A stretch of DNA of 64,000 bases, from the NCBI GenBank assembly GCA_900104375.1, contig LT629302.1, positions 2,630,001 to 2,694,000 of the forward strand, in the 5' to 3' direction. The position numbers and the translations under genes were made by a program. This stretch comes from Flavobacteriaceae bacterium MAR_2010_188 (lineage in GTDB: Bacteria; Bacteroidota; Bacteroidia; Flavobacteriales; Flavobacteriaceae). The notes below the pieces were generated by a model that did no database searches, was not told the origin of the DNA, and was given only the letters and a program-made list of their open reading frames with translations. How positions within the stretch are numbered: position 1 is the stretch's first letter; each line of letters starts with the position of its first letter. Shown piece after piece: positions 1-9,631 of the stretch.

Positions 1-1
1 C

Positions 2-175
2 TCCAGAATCGTTAAAAAACCAAATAGTAATTTTAAGGATTTTCAAGTTGCCTATATAGCCGTTAATAAAAAAGGTGAAACCGGTAGCTATTCTATCCAT
101 AAGGATTTTAGTATGACCAAATATCAGGACGGCAAGAATGAAACCATCAAATCAACCTACTATATTAATAGCTAA
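2..175 (+). CDS. C-terminal end of N4-(beta-N-acetylglucosaminyl)-L-asparaginase-like protein (partial)
   Basis: Only the last 57 codons are present; the start lies before the window. The frame is open from base 2 to a TAA at 173-175. The residues include AYIAVNKKGETGSYSIHK, which resembles the C-terminal strands of glycosylasparaginase-type Ntn hydrolases (the family that cleaves GlcNAc-Asn or isoaspartyl bonds). The catalytic threonine would be upstream and cannot be seen. The stop overlaps by 4 bases the stop of the aldehyde dehydrogenase on the other strand, so the two genes converge with no spacer. The family call rests on the C-terminal signature alone. Confidence 0.6.
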   Translation, partial: SRIVKKPNSNFKDFQVAYIAVNKKGETGSYSIHKDFSMTKYQDGKNETIKSTYYINS

Positions 176-1584
176 AGCCATTTAATAGTAAGGTCAACTA
201 ACTTTTGTTTGAAGGATGAATAGGGAGGCCGAAGCAAATCTGCTGCGCTAATAGTGTGCTGCTTAAGAACAGCCCTAGAATTAGAAAATTCCTTGAAACC
301 AGAAATTCCATGAGATTTACCGATGCCGCTATTGTTGGAGCCTCCAAAGGGAAGGTTTACATTTAAATATTGCAACATATTATGGTTTACACAGGTTGTG
401 CCTGCTCTGGTATTTTCAATAAGAAAGTCGACTGCTTTTTTGTTTTTAGAAAAAATATAGACGGCTAAAGGTTTTTCATTCCTACTTATATAACTAGTAC
501 ATTCTTCTAATTCCTTAAAAGTGATTATGGGTAAGATAGGGCCGAAAATTTCTTCTTGCATAAGTTCCATAGATTCATCTACGCCTGTGACAATGGTAGG
601 CGAAATAAACGCTTTCGCAGGCTTGGGGCTTGCCAATTGATACAAGGAGGCTCCCTTTTCCTTACAGTCCATTAAAAGGTCATTTAAATGATTAGCATGC
701 TTCTGGTTTACAATCCTGGAATAGGAAGCCGAATTCTCAATGTCATTTTCATAAAAACTTTTTAAAGCATTTTGAAGCGCTTCAATAAATTTAGTTTGTA
801 TTGATTCATCAATCATAATGTAATCTGGAGCAATACACGTTTGTCCGGCATTCATAAATTTTCCGAAGGCAATCTTATTAGCCACTACTTTAATATCTAC
901 CGATTTATCGATGATAGTCGGAGACTTCCCTCCTAACTCTAATGTTACAGAGCAAAGATTTTGTGCTGCTGCTTCCATTACCTTTTTGCCGATGGCGGGA
1001 CTACCGGTGAAGAAGATATGATTAAATGGAAGTTTTAAAAGTGACTTCGCAGTTTCTGCATCACCCTCGACCAAGCATACTTCATCCTTAGTAAAAACCT
1101 CATGAATTATATCTTTCATCACTTTCGACGTATTTGGAGTAAGTTCCGAAGGTTTAACTATAACTACGTTACCTGCGGCAATAGCAGAGACAAGTGGACA
1201 AAGGGTTAGATTAACTGGATAGTTCCAGGGAGAAATAATCAAACACACGCCTTTTGGTTCGTACTTTATATAAGACGAACTACCAAAAAGTGATATTGGG
1301 GTCTTTATTTTCTCGTTTTTCATCCAAAATCTGAGATAGTGGATAGCATGCTTAATTTCTTCGATTAACGGTAAAATCTCGGTTAAATCTACCTCTAACT
1401 GAGGCTTTTGGAAGTCTTGGTACAATGCATCACGAAGCCTTTGTTTATAAGTGTTTTCAACGCATTTTTGAAGCTTTTTTAGCTTGTTTTTACGATATTG
1501 AAAAGAAGTTGAAGCAACTAGGAATTTATTTGCATTTAATCTATCAAATAGGTCTTTATAACGATTTGTAGTAGTTTCTTCCAT
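172..1584 (-). CDS. Aldehyde dehydrogenase (class 3-like, NAD(P)-dependent)
   Basis: A 470-residue protein of the aldehyde dehydrogenase superfamily, oxidising aldehydes to carboxylic acids in the cytoplasm. It has the N-terminal SPWNYP cofactor motif at about residue 119, the LELGGKSP motif with the general-base Glu216, and the catalytic Cys250 in NAGQTC. The length and compact N-terminus fit class 3 (fatty/aromatic aldehyde) enzymes such as YwdH or coniferyl aldehyde dehydrogenases. The C-terminus has PFGGSNNSGIGKSHG, typical of the family. The natural substrate cannot be read from sequence. It stands alone, convergent with the upstream partial gene and divergent from the small secreted protein. 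Confidence 0.9.
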   Translation of the reverse strand: MEETTTNRYKDLFDRLNANKFLVASTSFQYRKNKLKKLQKCVENTYKQRLRDALYQDFQKPQLEVDLTEILPLIEEIKHAIHYLRFWMKNEKIKTPISLFGSSSYIKYEPKGVCLIISPWNYPVNLTLCPLVSAIAAGNVVIVKPSELTPNTSKVMKDIIHEVFTKDEVCLVEGDAETAKSLLKLPFNHIFFTGSPAIGKKVMEAAAQNLCSVTLELGGKSPTIIDKSVDIKVVANKIAFGKFMNAGQTCIAPDYIMIDESIQTKFIEALQNALKSFYENDIENSASYSRIVNQKHANHLNDLLMDCKEKGASLYQLASPKPAKAFISPTIVTGVDESMELMQEEIFGPILPIITFKELEECTSYISRNEKPLAVYIFSKNKKAVDFLIENTRAGTTCVNHNMLQYLNVNLPFGGSNNSGIGKSHGISGFKEFSNSRAVLKQHTISAADLLRPPYSSFKQKLVDLTIKWL

Positions 1585-1753
1585 TAAGAAATAGCGGTTT
1601 TACTGGGCTTGCAGCGATATTTATGCATTTCAACGATGTTTTTTACGAGCGCGTTCATCTTATCTAATTATCGTCCCCATTCATCCAAAATATTAATTTC
1701 TACGATTAAACTATCGCACATTTGACAAAGAAATAAGAAACACCCCAAATAAA

Positions 1754-2029
1754 ATGAAAACTCTACTTACCTTAATTTTTTTAGTTGCTTTGCCTCTAGC
1801 TTCTCTTGCTCAGAATGAAAATGAGACTGTTACGCAAATTAATAGCACTAAAAATGTAGAGACTATCAAAAAAGAGAACGTTAAAGCAAGTGATTCTTCA
1901 GTTGCCTATTTTAAATCATCTAAAGATCAATTGCTTTATACTAACTATAAAAAGAGTTCAGATTTAACTAGCATCAAGGCTTTCAGAAAAAGTCTTCAAA
2001 TTAAAGTAAAGAGTACTTTAAAGTGCTAA
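1754..2029 (+). CDS. Small secreted protein of unknown function (91 aa)
   Basis: No recognised family. The first 20 residues form a clear Sec signal peptide (basic start, hydrophobic LLTLIFLVALPLASL core, AQ cleavage site). The remaining ~70 residues are polar, rich in Lys, Ser, Thr and Asn, with no cysteine pair apart from one terminal Cys. It ends just before a strong bidirectional terminator at 2053-2082, so it appears to be a single-gene transcript. The signal peptide and terminator make it a credible gene, but its role is unknown. Confidence 0.65.
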   Translation: MKTLLTLIFLVALPLASLAQNENETVTQINSTKNVETIKKENVKASDSSVAYFKSSKDQLLYTNYKKSSDLTSIKAFRKSLQIKVKSTLKC

Positions 2030-2052
2030 GAGAAATTTCATCTTTATAAAAT

Positions 2053-2082
2053 GAAAAAGTCAGCTAATTAGCTGACTTTTTC
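2053..2082. terminator. Perfect palindromic bidirectional terminator overlapping the cphA 3' end
   Basis: The 30 bases form a perfect palindrome: arms GAAAAAGTCAGCTAA and its complement. The A-rich and T-rich ends give a U-run in either direction. It serves the secreted protein gene on the plus strand and cyanophycin synthetase on the minus strand. The cphA stop codon (2064-2066) and its last codons lie inside the hairpin. Confidence 0.8.
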
Positions 2083-4688
2083 ATTTCTTCTTCTTTCAAA
2101 CTTTGAACAAGTTCTAAAGCTTCTGATACAACATCGCTACAAAGTACAATCAACGATCCGTCCACTGCATTTTTAATAGCATATTCTACAGCTTCTTTTT
2201 CCTTTGGGATTATTTTGGTTGGAGTTTTTTTAGGGTGCGAGCTTATCCCATCAGTAAGCATATTAATTAGCTCTTTCTCGGTTTTACCCCTTAAATGCTT
2301 GTCCTGTCTTATAATTATTTCATCAAACATTTCTGCCGCCAAACGTCCAATTTCATTATTATCTTCTATACGTCTGTCTCCTATGCCCGCGATTATACCA
2401 ACGGTTTTAGTGACTTTTAGATTACTGATAAAATTTTGAAGCGCTCTCATCCCAGCTGGGTTGTGAGCATAATCCAATAACACAGAGAAACGTTTAAACT
2501 CGAATAAATTTAGTCTTCCTGGGGTTTGTGCAGGTGAAGGGATAAAAGTTTCTAAAGCAGCTTTTATGTCTTCTAGACTTATTCCTTGCACATGTGCAGC
2601 CAATACTGCGGCCAACACATTTTGAATCATAAACTTGGCCTTTCCTCCATAAGTAAGAGGAATGTTTTCTGCCTTCATGATTCGCATCTTCCATTCTCCT
2701 CGACAAATAGTTACATAACCATTTTCATAAATTGCGGTGATACCATTAAGACGTTGTAGCGCTTTTATTCTTGGGTTTTCTTCATCCATAGAGAAAAGCG
2801 CAACTTTGCACTCTAAGCTTCTACGCATTTCATAGACCAAGTCATCGTCGGCATTTAATATTGAATATCCTTCGGGCAGCACTGTCTCAGGAACTACTGC
2901 TTTGACCTTCGCCAATTGTTCTACGGTGTGGATTCCTTTGAGACCCAGATGGTCAGCTTCTACATTAGTGACGATTGCCACATCACATTTTCCAAAACCG
3001 AGACCGGATCTTAACATCCCGCCACGGGCACACTCAAGAACCGCGAAATTCACCGTTGGATCCTTTAGTACAAACTCTGCACTAGAAGGACCGGTACAGT
3101 CGCCTTTCATCAAAAGTCTATTCTGAATATAAACCCCGTCACTTGTAGTATAACCAACCCTGAAGCCTCTCATTTTGGCTATATGAGCAATTAATCTTGT
3201 AGTGGTGGTTTTTCCGTTGGTTCCTGTAACAGCTATAATAGGGATTCTTCCAGTATCTCCTTTGGGAAATAATTTATCAATAACTGGAGCAGCCACATTT
3301 CTGGGCAAGCCTTCCGCGGGAGATAGGTGCATTCTAAATCCTGGGCTAGCATTAACCTCTAGTACTGCTCCACCAGTTTCTGATAGTGGCACAGTAATAT
3401 CCGTAGTCATTACATCTATTCCACAGATATCAAGATCGATTATTTTAGAAATTCTTTCCGCCATCGAAACATTGGCCGGATGCACAATATCTGTTACATC
3501 CTGTGCGGTTCCACCTGTACTCAAATTGGCAGTATCCTTTAAGACTAGGCTTTTATTTTTCTCGAGCACTGAATTTAGCTGATACCCATAGTAACCTATG
3601 ATGGATTTAGTAAGATCGTTAATTGTTATCTGAGTTAGGACCTTCTCATGTCCATAACCTCTTCTAGGATCTCGATTAACTTTATGGATAAGTTCTTCGA
3701 CAGTAGATTTACCATCTCCTATAACATGAGCCGGTGTTCGTTTTGCGGCTGCCACCAATTTATTATTTATGACTAGCAATCGATAGTCTTCACCTTTAAT
3801 ATATCTTTCGACAATCACTGCCCTAGACACCTCTTGTGCTATTTTAAAGGCTTCGACCGCCTCTTCGTAAGTTTCTATATCGACGGTTATTCCTCGTCCG
3901 TGATTTCCGTCGATAGGTTTAATAACCAGTGGGTACCCAACTTTCTCACAGGCTTGCTTTAAACTTTTCTTGTAGGTTATAATATCTCCTTTTGGCACTG
4001 GCACTTCTGCCCTTTCCAATAAATATTTGGTATCTTCTTTATCGCAGGCCAGCTCCACCCCAATACTACTAGTTTCACTTGTTACTGTTGCCTGAATCCG
4101 TTTTTGATTTGCTCCATAACCTAATTGGCAGAGCGAGTATTTGTTGAGTCTTATCCAAGGAATTCCTCTACTTGCCGCTTCTTCCACAATGGAACCGGTA
4201 CTTGGTCCCAATCTTTCTGCTTCCCTTAACTCTCTTAAAGCCTGTATATCATCGTCCAGGTCATAATCCTCAGCCGCTATAAGTGCGTTACAAATCTTAA
4301 CGGCAGTCTTTGCCGCATAACGTCCAGCGCTTTCTTCAATATATGAGAAGACCACATTATATACACCATGTTCCCCGTAACCTCTGGTTCGGCCAAACCC
4401 AGTGTCCATACCAGCAATTGTTTGAATCTCTAAGGCAATATGTTCTACAACATGACCCATCCAAGTACCTTGGTCTAACCTCATAAAAAAACCTCCTTCG
4501 CAGCCTTCAGAACATCTATGCGACTCCATGGTAGGAAGTAATTTCTTCAATCTTTTGTTAAATCCAGGAATTTTGTTAGAAGGATAGTCTTCCATCTTCC
4601 CGAGGTCCAACACCATGACTATCAGCTTGTGCCGACGGATAGACCAATAATTAGGTCCACGCATGGCGTTTATACTTCTTATCTTCAT
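2064..4688 (-). CDS. cphA: Cyanophycin synthetase
   Basis: An 874-residue protein of full family length. It polymerises L-Asp and L-Arg into cyanophycin (multi-L-arginyl-poly-L-aspartate) using ATP, in the cytoplasm. Domain order fits CphA1: an N-terminal domain to about 200, an ATP-grasp domain about 220-470 (VIKPIDGNHGRGI; EVNASPGFRMHLSP), then a Mur-ligase-like domain with the P-loop VTGTNGKTTTT at 488-497 and the DYAHNPAGM motif of Mur ligases. It is divergent from cyanophycinase with 101 bp between start codons, so polymer synthesis and breakdown share one intergenic control region. The last codons sit inside a terminator hairpin. Confidence 0.95.
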   Translation of the reverse strand: MKIRSINAMRGPNYWSIRRHKLIVMVLDLGKMEDYPSNKIPGFNKRLKKLLPTMESHRCSEGCEGGFFMRLDQGTWMGHVVEHIALEIQTIAGMDTGFGRTRGYGEHGVYNVVFSYIEESAGRYAAKTAVKICNALIAAEDYDLDDDIQALRELREAERLGPSTGSIVEEAASRGIPWIRLNKYSLCQLGYGANQKRIQATVTSETSSIGVELACDKEDTKYLLERAEVPVPKGDIITYKKSLKQACEKVGYPLVIKPIDGNHGRGITVDIETYEEAVEAFKIAQEVSRAVIVERYIKGEDYRLLVINNKLVAAAKRTPAHVIGDGKSTVEELIHKVNRDPRRGYGHEKVLTQITINDLTKSIIGYYGYQLNSVLEKNKSLVLKDTANLSTGGTAQDVTDIVHPANVSMAERISKIIDLDICGIDVMTTDITVPLSETGGAVLEVNASPGFRMHLSPAEGLPRNVAAPVIDKLFPKGDTGRIPIIAVTGTNGKTTTTRLIAHIAKMRGFRVGYTTSDGVYIQNRLLMKGDCTGPSSAEFVLKDPTVNFAVLECARGGMLRSGLGFGKCDVAIVTNVEADHLGLKGIHTVEQLAKVKAVVPETVLPEGYSILNADDDLVYEMRRSLECKVALFSMDEENPRIKALQRLNGITAIYENGYVTICRGEWKMRIMKAENIPLTYGGKAKFMIQNVLAAVLAAHVQGISLEDIKAALETFIPSPAQTPGRLNLFEFKRFSVLLDYAHNPAGMRALQNFISNLKVTKTVGIIAGIGDRRIEDNNEIGRLAAEMFDEIIIRQDKHLRGKTEKELINMLTDGISSHPKKTPTKIIPKEKEAVEYAIKNAVDGSLIVLCSDVVSEALELVQSLKEEEMKKSAN

Positions 4689-4757
4689 TTTAAAATTTTA
4701 TGTAAATGTCTAGGTAAGTTCATAAATATATGCATTTTTTCAATAAAAAAATTACCT

Positions 4758-4765
4758 TATTTTTG
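4758..4765 (+). promoter_or_regulatory. Candidate -7 box (TATTTTTG) for cyanophycinase
   Basis: TATTTTTG matches the Bacteroidota -7 consensus TAnnTTTG and lies 24 bases before the ATG at 4790. No clear TTTG element is visible 17-23 bases upstream, so this is a half-supported promoter. Confidence 0.4.
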
Positions 4766-4789
4766 AAGACCTAATTAATAATATTGCGG

Positions 4790-5665
4790 ATGATAAATGG
4801 AGTTTTGATCCCTATCGGCGGGAATGAAGATAAAGGAGTACTTAGAAAAGAGCGGTTTAGCTTAGAATTCATAGGACAAGGAATATTGTCGCGGGTGCTG
4901 AAAGAAGCAGGGGGTAAAGATGCCAAGGTAGTTGTTATACCTACCGCATCTAGCATTCCATTAGAGGTGGGTGATAATTATATTGCTGCGTTCTTAAAAT
5001 TAGGTTGCAGAACCGTTGAAATATTGGACATACGAAGAAGGGAACAGTCTAACAGCGACGAGACCTTAGAGCTGGTTAAACAAGCAGATTGTGTAATGTT
5101 TTCTGGTGGTAATCAGTCCAAAATCATAGAACATATCGCTGGTACCCAACTTCACGATTTACTAATTAAGAGATACCATGAGGATAAAAATTTTGTAATA
5201 GCTGGTACAAGCGCTGGCGCGATGAGTATGTCTAAGGAAATGATCGCTGGTGGTAGTAGTAAAGAATCCTTTAAAAAGGGTGCGGTAAAAATGCACCAAG
5301 GAATGTCCTTTATACCAAAGCTAATCATTGATTCTCATTTTATTAATAGAGGACGTTTTGGTAGATTGGCCGAAGCTGTGGCAAAATTCCCGAAACTAAT
5401 TGGGGTTGGATTAGCGGAAGACACTGGACTGATTATAAAAAAAGGAACTACTTTCGAAATTATCGGTTCTGGGATGGTAATCGTTTTTGATGCTCGTACC
5501 CTTCACTATAATAATGAGCTATTTGTTAAAAAAGGAATGCCAATGTCGTTGACCAACCTAAACACTCACGTTTTGGCAAACGGCGACCGCTTCAACATTA
5601 AGAAGAAGAGTGTAAAGGTGAACCATTACGATTGGGAATCCTTTACGAAACCGACCAAGGTCTAG
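4790..5665 (+). CDS. cphB: Cyanophycinase
   Basis: A 291-residue S51-type serine peptidase that cuts cyanophycin into beta-Asp-Arg dipeptides. The nucleophile Ser141 is in the AGTSAGAMSM motif, and the SGGNQ motif at about 105-109 is also conserved. The N-terminus IPIGGNEDKG is typical. There is no signal peptide, so it is an intracellular enzyme acting on self-made polymer. I chose ATG at 4790; an in-frame TTG at 4784 would add two residues. It is divergent from cyanophycin synthetase and its stop overlaps by 4 bases the stop of the isoaspartyl dipeptidase gene on the other strand. Confidence 0.93.
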   Translation: MINGVLIPIGGNEDKGVLRKERFSLEFIGQGILSRVLKEAGGKDAKVVVIPTASSIPLEVGDNYIAAFLKLGCRTVEILDIRRREQSNSDETLELVKQADCVMFSGGNQSKIIEHIAGTQLHDLLIKRYHEDKNFVIAGTSAGAMSMSKEMIAGGSSKESFKKGAVKMHQGMSFIPKLIIDSHFINRGRFGRLAEAVAKFPKLIGVGLAEDTGLIIKKGTTFEIIGSGMVIVFDARTLHYNNELFVKKGMPMSLTNLNTHVLANGDRFNIKKKSVKVNHYDWESFTKPTKV

Positions 5666-6600
5666 TCGTTATAAATAGCGAGAAGTTCCTCACCATTCGA
5701 GGATTTACAAGCTCTGTACATACCTTCGGTATTAAATGGCATCGCGATATTTCCTTGTGCATCCACAGCGATTAAACCACCATCACCTTTTAATTCTTTG
5801 AGCCTAACATGGATGGATTGATCCGCAGCATCTTTTAAGCTTAGACCTTTAAATTCCATAAGGCAAGAAACATCATAAGCAACGACACTGCGGATAAAGT
5901 ATTCACCGCTACCAGTACAAGACACCGCACAAGTTTTGTTGTTGGCGTAATTACCCACACCAATCATCGGGGTATCACCTATTCTTCCCCATTTTTTATT
6001 GGTCATACCGCCAGTTGAAGTAGCCGCGGCAATATTGCCCTGTTTATCACAAGCTACTGCACCCACAGTCCCAAATTTCTCATCCTTCACAAAAGAATGG
6101 TCCAATTGCATAGAATCGCTTCCTTTATATTGAAGCCATTGTTTATGTCTAAATTCATCGTAGAAATAAGAGGCATCTTCAATTTTATAATCTTGAGTTT
6201 TGGCAAATTGCATTGCGCCTTCTCCAGCGAGCATTACGAACTCGCTTTTTTCCATAACGTCTCTTGCCAACAGAACCGGATTCTTAATTCCATGAATCAA
6301 CGAAACCGCCCCAGCGTTTAGATTTTTACCTTCCATAATGGCGGCATCCATCTCATGGGTTTCGTCTGCTGTAAATACACTTCCTTTACCCGCATTAAAA
6401 AGATGGCAATCTTCTAAGATAACAACCGCTTTTTCTACCGCGTCGGTAGCAGAGCCACCATCTTCAAGGATTTTATAGGATTGGTCCAATGCTTTTTTAA
6501 GAGCATCTTTATATTGTTTTTCGAGTTCGGGTGTCATCATACCTTTAACCAAAGTGCCAGCTCCACCGTGAATTGCCATTGAAATCGTGTTCATCTTCAT
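5662..6600 (-). CDS. iaaA: Isoaspartyl dipeptidase / plant-type L-asparaginase
   Basis: A 312-residue Ntn hydrolase that self-cleaves before the catalytic threonine, here Thr178 in KFGTVGAVACD. The N-terminal MAIHGGAGT, the NAGKGS motif and GGMTNKKWGRIGD are family signatures. Known relatives split beta-aspartyl dipeptides. Lying tail-to-tail with cyanophycinase, it most likely finishes cyanophycin breakdown by splitting beta-Asp-Arg into Asp and Arg; that role is inferred from context. It carries no signal peptide, so it should be cytoplasmic. A second methionine (residue 3) is an alternative start. Confidence 0.9.
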   Translation of the reverse strand: MKMNTISMAIHGGAGTLVKGMMTPELEKQYKDALKKALDQSYKILEDGGSATDAVEKAVVILEDCHLFNAGKGSVFTADETHEMDAAIMEGKNLNAGAVSLIHGIKNPVLLARDVMEKSEFVMLAGEGAMQFAKTQDYKIEDASYFYDEFRHKQWLQYKGSDSMQLDHSFVKDEKFGTVGAVACDKQGNIAAATSTGGMTNKKWGRIGDTPMIGVGNYANNKTCAVSCTGSGEYFIRSVVAYDVSCLMEFKGLSLKDAADQSIHVRLKELKGDGGLIAVDAQGNIAMPFNTEGMYRACKSSNGEELLAIYND

Positions 6601-6683
6601 ATATTTTAAGTTTGAAAATTACGAATAGCATTTCAATGCAACAATTAAGTTTTGTAGTTTTATGCAAGTCAAAAACACCCTTC

Positions 6684-9530
6684 ATGTCAGATAAAAAACG
6701 CCTTTTCCTTGTCGATGCCTATGCCTTAATTTTTAGAGGATATTACGCACTGATCAAGAATCCAAGAATCAATTCCAAAGGCCAGGATACTTCTGCAATC
6801 ATGGGATTTATGAATTCTCTTCTCGATGTTATTAAACGAGAACGTCCAGACCATTTAGCGGTATGTTTTGATAAAGGCGGAAGTGCTGACCGGGTAGAGA
6901 TGTACGAGGAGTACAAAGCTAATCGACTTGAAACGCCTGAAGCAATTACCAATGCCATTCCATATATATGCGATATCCTTAAAGCGATGCATATACCAAT
7001 TATGGTAAAAGAGGGGTATGAAGCAGATGATGTTATAGGAACACTTTCGAGGCAAGCCGAAAAAGAAGGCTATGCTACGTTTATGGTAACACCAGATAAG
7101 GATTTCGCGCAGTTGGTTACCGAGTGCGTTTTTATGTACCGTCCTATTTTTGGTGGGGGATACGAAGTTTGGGGAATCCCAGAAGTGAAGAAAAAGTTTG
7201 GGGTCGAACGACCAGAACAAGTAATTGACTTTTTGGGAATGATGGGAGATTCTTCCGATAATATTCCGGGTCTGCCGGGAGTTGGCGAAAAGACTGCTAA
7301 GAAGTTTATCAAGGATTTTGGCTCGATGGAGGCTCTTCTTGCAAATACCGATAAGTTAAAGGGCAAAATGAAGGAGAAAATCGAGGAGAACAAAGAACTC
7401 GGTCTGTTGTCTAAACAGTTGGCTACGATTATGCTAGATGTTCCAGTTGTTTTTCACGCTGAAGATTTTGAACTAGACCACCCAGATTTGGACGCTGTAG
7501 CCAAGATTTTCGACGAATTGGAGTTTAGAAGATTAAAGGACAACTTTATAAAAACCTTTACAGAGAATGCCACTGCTACTTCTGGTCTTTCTTCAAACGG
7601 AAATGGCTCAGCTCCCTCGCAAGAAGTTTTCACCAACGATTCTTCTAATGCCGGTTCCGGACAATTTTCACTATTTGGAGGCGATGATCAAAAATTGGAA
7701 AGTTTGGGAAGCGATAGGAAAACAGCTGAAACGACTTCTCATTTTTATCAGACCATTATGCCAGGGCTTTCAACCAAACTATTTTTGAAAAGTCTGCTCT
7801 CTCAAAAAAGCGTTTGTTTTGATACTGAAACTACCAGTTTAAATCCTATCGAAGCACAGCTAGTTGGTATCGCATTTTCATGGGAAGCTGGCAAAGGGTT
7901 CTACCTTCCTTTTCCAGAAAACAAAGATGAAGCTCAAGAACTGATAGAATTGATTAGACCATTTTTTGAAGATGAGAAAATCGAGAAAATTGGGCAAAAC
8001 CTTAAATACGATATAAAAGTTCTTAGAAAATATAATATTAAGGTGAAGGGCAAACTCTTCGATACCATGCTTGCGCATTATCTCATCAATCCGGATATGC
8101 GTCATAATATGGAAGTCCTTGCCGAGACCTATCTTAATTATTCTCCTATCAGTATCGAAAGTTTGATCGGGAAGAAAGGTAAAAATCAAAAATCGATGCG
8201 GGATGTAGATTTAAAGCTGCAGACAGAATATGCGGTGGAAGATGCAGATATCACCTTTCAACTTAAAGAACATTTTGAAAAAGAATTAGGCGATGCGAAC
8301 ACCCATAAACTTTTTGAGGAAATAGAAATTCCTTTATTAAAGGTACTTGCCGATATGGAGCTAGAAGGAATTAATCTCGACAAAGATTTTTTGAATAGTT
8401 TATCCAAAGATTTAGATAAGGATATCATTTCACTTGAAAAGAAAATCTATGATGATGCTGGTGAAGAATTCAACATTGGTTCTCCAAAGCAATTAGGAAT
8501 TATACTTTTCGAAAAATTGAAATTGGTCGATAAACCGAAGAAAACTAAAACCGGACAATATTCTACGGCAGAAGATGTGCTTTCCTATCTTGCGAAGGAC
8601 CACGCAATCATTCAACATATACTGGATTATCGTGGCCTAAGTAAATTGAAAAGCACTTACGTTGATGCTTTGCCTGGACAAATTGAACCGAGTACAGGCC
8701 GAGTTCATACCGATTATATGCAAACAGTAGCCGCCACAGGAAGACTGAGTAGCAATAATCCAAACCTTCAAAATATACCAATTAGGACGGAAAGAGGAAG
8801 ACAGGTCAGAAAGGCCTTCATCCCTAAAAATGATGACTATATATTATTGGCGGCAGATTATTCCCAAATTGAATTGCGCATTATTGCCGCTTTGAGCGAC
8901 GAAAAAACAATGATTGAAGCCTTTAAAAATGGGGAAGACATCCATGCTTCAACAGCTTCAAAAGTATTTGATATTCCTCTAAACGAAGTTACTAGAGAAC
9001 AGCGGAGCAATGCAAAGACCGTAAATTTCGGAATTATATATGGTGTGTCGGCATTCGGACTTAGTAACCAGACCGATCTTTCTAGAGCAGAATCCAAAGA
9101 TCTTATCGACACTTACTACGCGACCTATCCTCAACTCAGAAATTATATCTCGGACCAAGTTCAATTTGCCAGAGAAAACGGTTACGTCCAAACGCTTTTA
9201 GGAAGAAGACGTTACTTAAAAGATATAAACTCCAGAAATGGAGTGGTTAGAGGTGCAGCAGAAAGAAATGCTGTGAACGCACCAATACAAGGTAGTGCCG
9301 CAGATATTATCAAGATTGCCATGATAAATATTAAAGATAAGCTCGATTCTGGTGATTTTAGGACCAAAATGTTACTACAAGTACACGATGAATTGGTGTT
9401 TGATGTCTATAAACCTGAATTAGAAATGGTTAAAGAAATCATAAAGTTAGAGATGGAAAATGCTTATAAATTATCTGTCCCGCTAGACGTGACGGTAGAT
9501 ACAGGCGATAATTGGCTAGAAGCCCATTAG
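6684..9530 (+). CDS. polA: DNA polymerase I
   Basis: A 948-residue PolA used for Okazaki fragment processing and repair. The 5'-nuclease domain fills the first ~300 residues. The 3'-5' exonuclease domain keeps its acidic motifs (FDTETT, GQNLKYD, YAVEDAD), so proofreading should be intact. The polymerase domain has motif A (AADYSQIELR), motif B (RSNAKTVNFGIIYG) and motif C (VHDELV). The open frame extends upstream to 6573, but MSDKKRLFLVDAYA at 6684 is the usual PolA start and the extra residues are not protein-like. It is divergent from iaaA. Confidence 0.96.
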   Translation: MSDKKRLFLVDAYALIFRGYYALIKNPRINSKGQDTSAIMGFMNSLLDVIKRERPDHLAVCFDKGGSADRVEMYEEYKANRLETPEAITNAIPYICDILKAMHIPIMVKEGYEADDVIGTLSRQAEKEGYATFMVTPDKDFAQLVTECVFMYRPIFGGGYEVWGIPEVKKKFGVERPEQVIDFLGMMGDSSDNIPGLPGVGEKTAKKFIKDFGSMEALLANTDKLKGKMKEKIEENKELGLLSKQLATIMLDVPVVFHAEDFELDHPDLDAVAKIFDELEFRRLKDNFIKTFTENATATSGLSSNGNGSAPSQEVFTNDSSNAGSGQFSLFGGDDQKLESLGSDRKTAETTSHFYQTIMPGLSTKLFLKSLLSQKSVCFDTETTSLNPIEAQLVGIAFSWEAGKGFYLPFPENKDEAQELIELIRPFFEDEKIEKIGQNLKYDIKVLRKYNIKVKGKLFDTMLAHYLINPDMRHNMEVLAETYLNYSPISIESLIGKKGKNQKSMRDVDLKLQTEYAVEDADITFQLKEHFEKELGDANTHKLFEEIEIPLLKVLADMELEGINLDKDFLNSLSKDLDKDIISLEKKIYDDAGEEFNIGSPKQLGIILFEKLKLVDKPKKTKTGQYSTAEDVLSYLAKDHAIIQHILDYRGLSKLKSTYVDALPGQIEPSTGRVHTDYMQTVAATGRLSSNNPNLQNIPIRTERGRQVRKAFIPKNDDYILLAADYSQIELRIIAALSDEKTMIEAFKNGEDIHASTASKVFDIPLNEVTREQRSNAKTVNFGIIYGVSAFGLSNQTDLSRAESKDLIDTYYATYPQLRNYISDQVQFARENGYVQTLLGRRRYLKDINSRNGVVRGAAERNAVNAPIQGSAADIIKIAMINIKDKLDSGDFRTKMLLQVHDELVFDVYKPELEMVKEIIKLEMENAYKLSVPLDVTVDTGDNWLEAH

Positions 9531-9631
9531 ACCCATTTATCATTTGAGCTAAGAAATTACGCTTTAAGACCAAACCCTCTTCTCCTTATGTTCGTATATT
9601 TTCCAACAATATGAACTTATAAAAATTCAAT

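Noticed and set aside
3202-3582. 126-codon frame on the plus strand inside cphA
   Set aside because: Antisense to a fully conserved synthetase domain; composition is the mirror of the real gene and no family is recognisable.
6607-6614. TAAGTTTG as polA promoter
   Set aside because: The -7 box matches, but no TTG lies at a suitable distance and the region is also the iaaA upstream; too weak to list.
6573-6683. N-terminal extension of DNA polymerase I
   Set aside because: Overlaps the iaaA start on the other strand and precedes the conserved PolA N-terminus; better read as non-coding.
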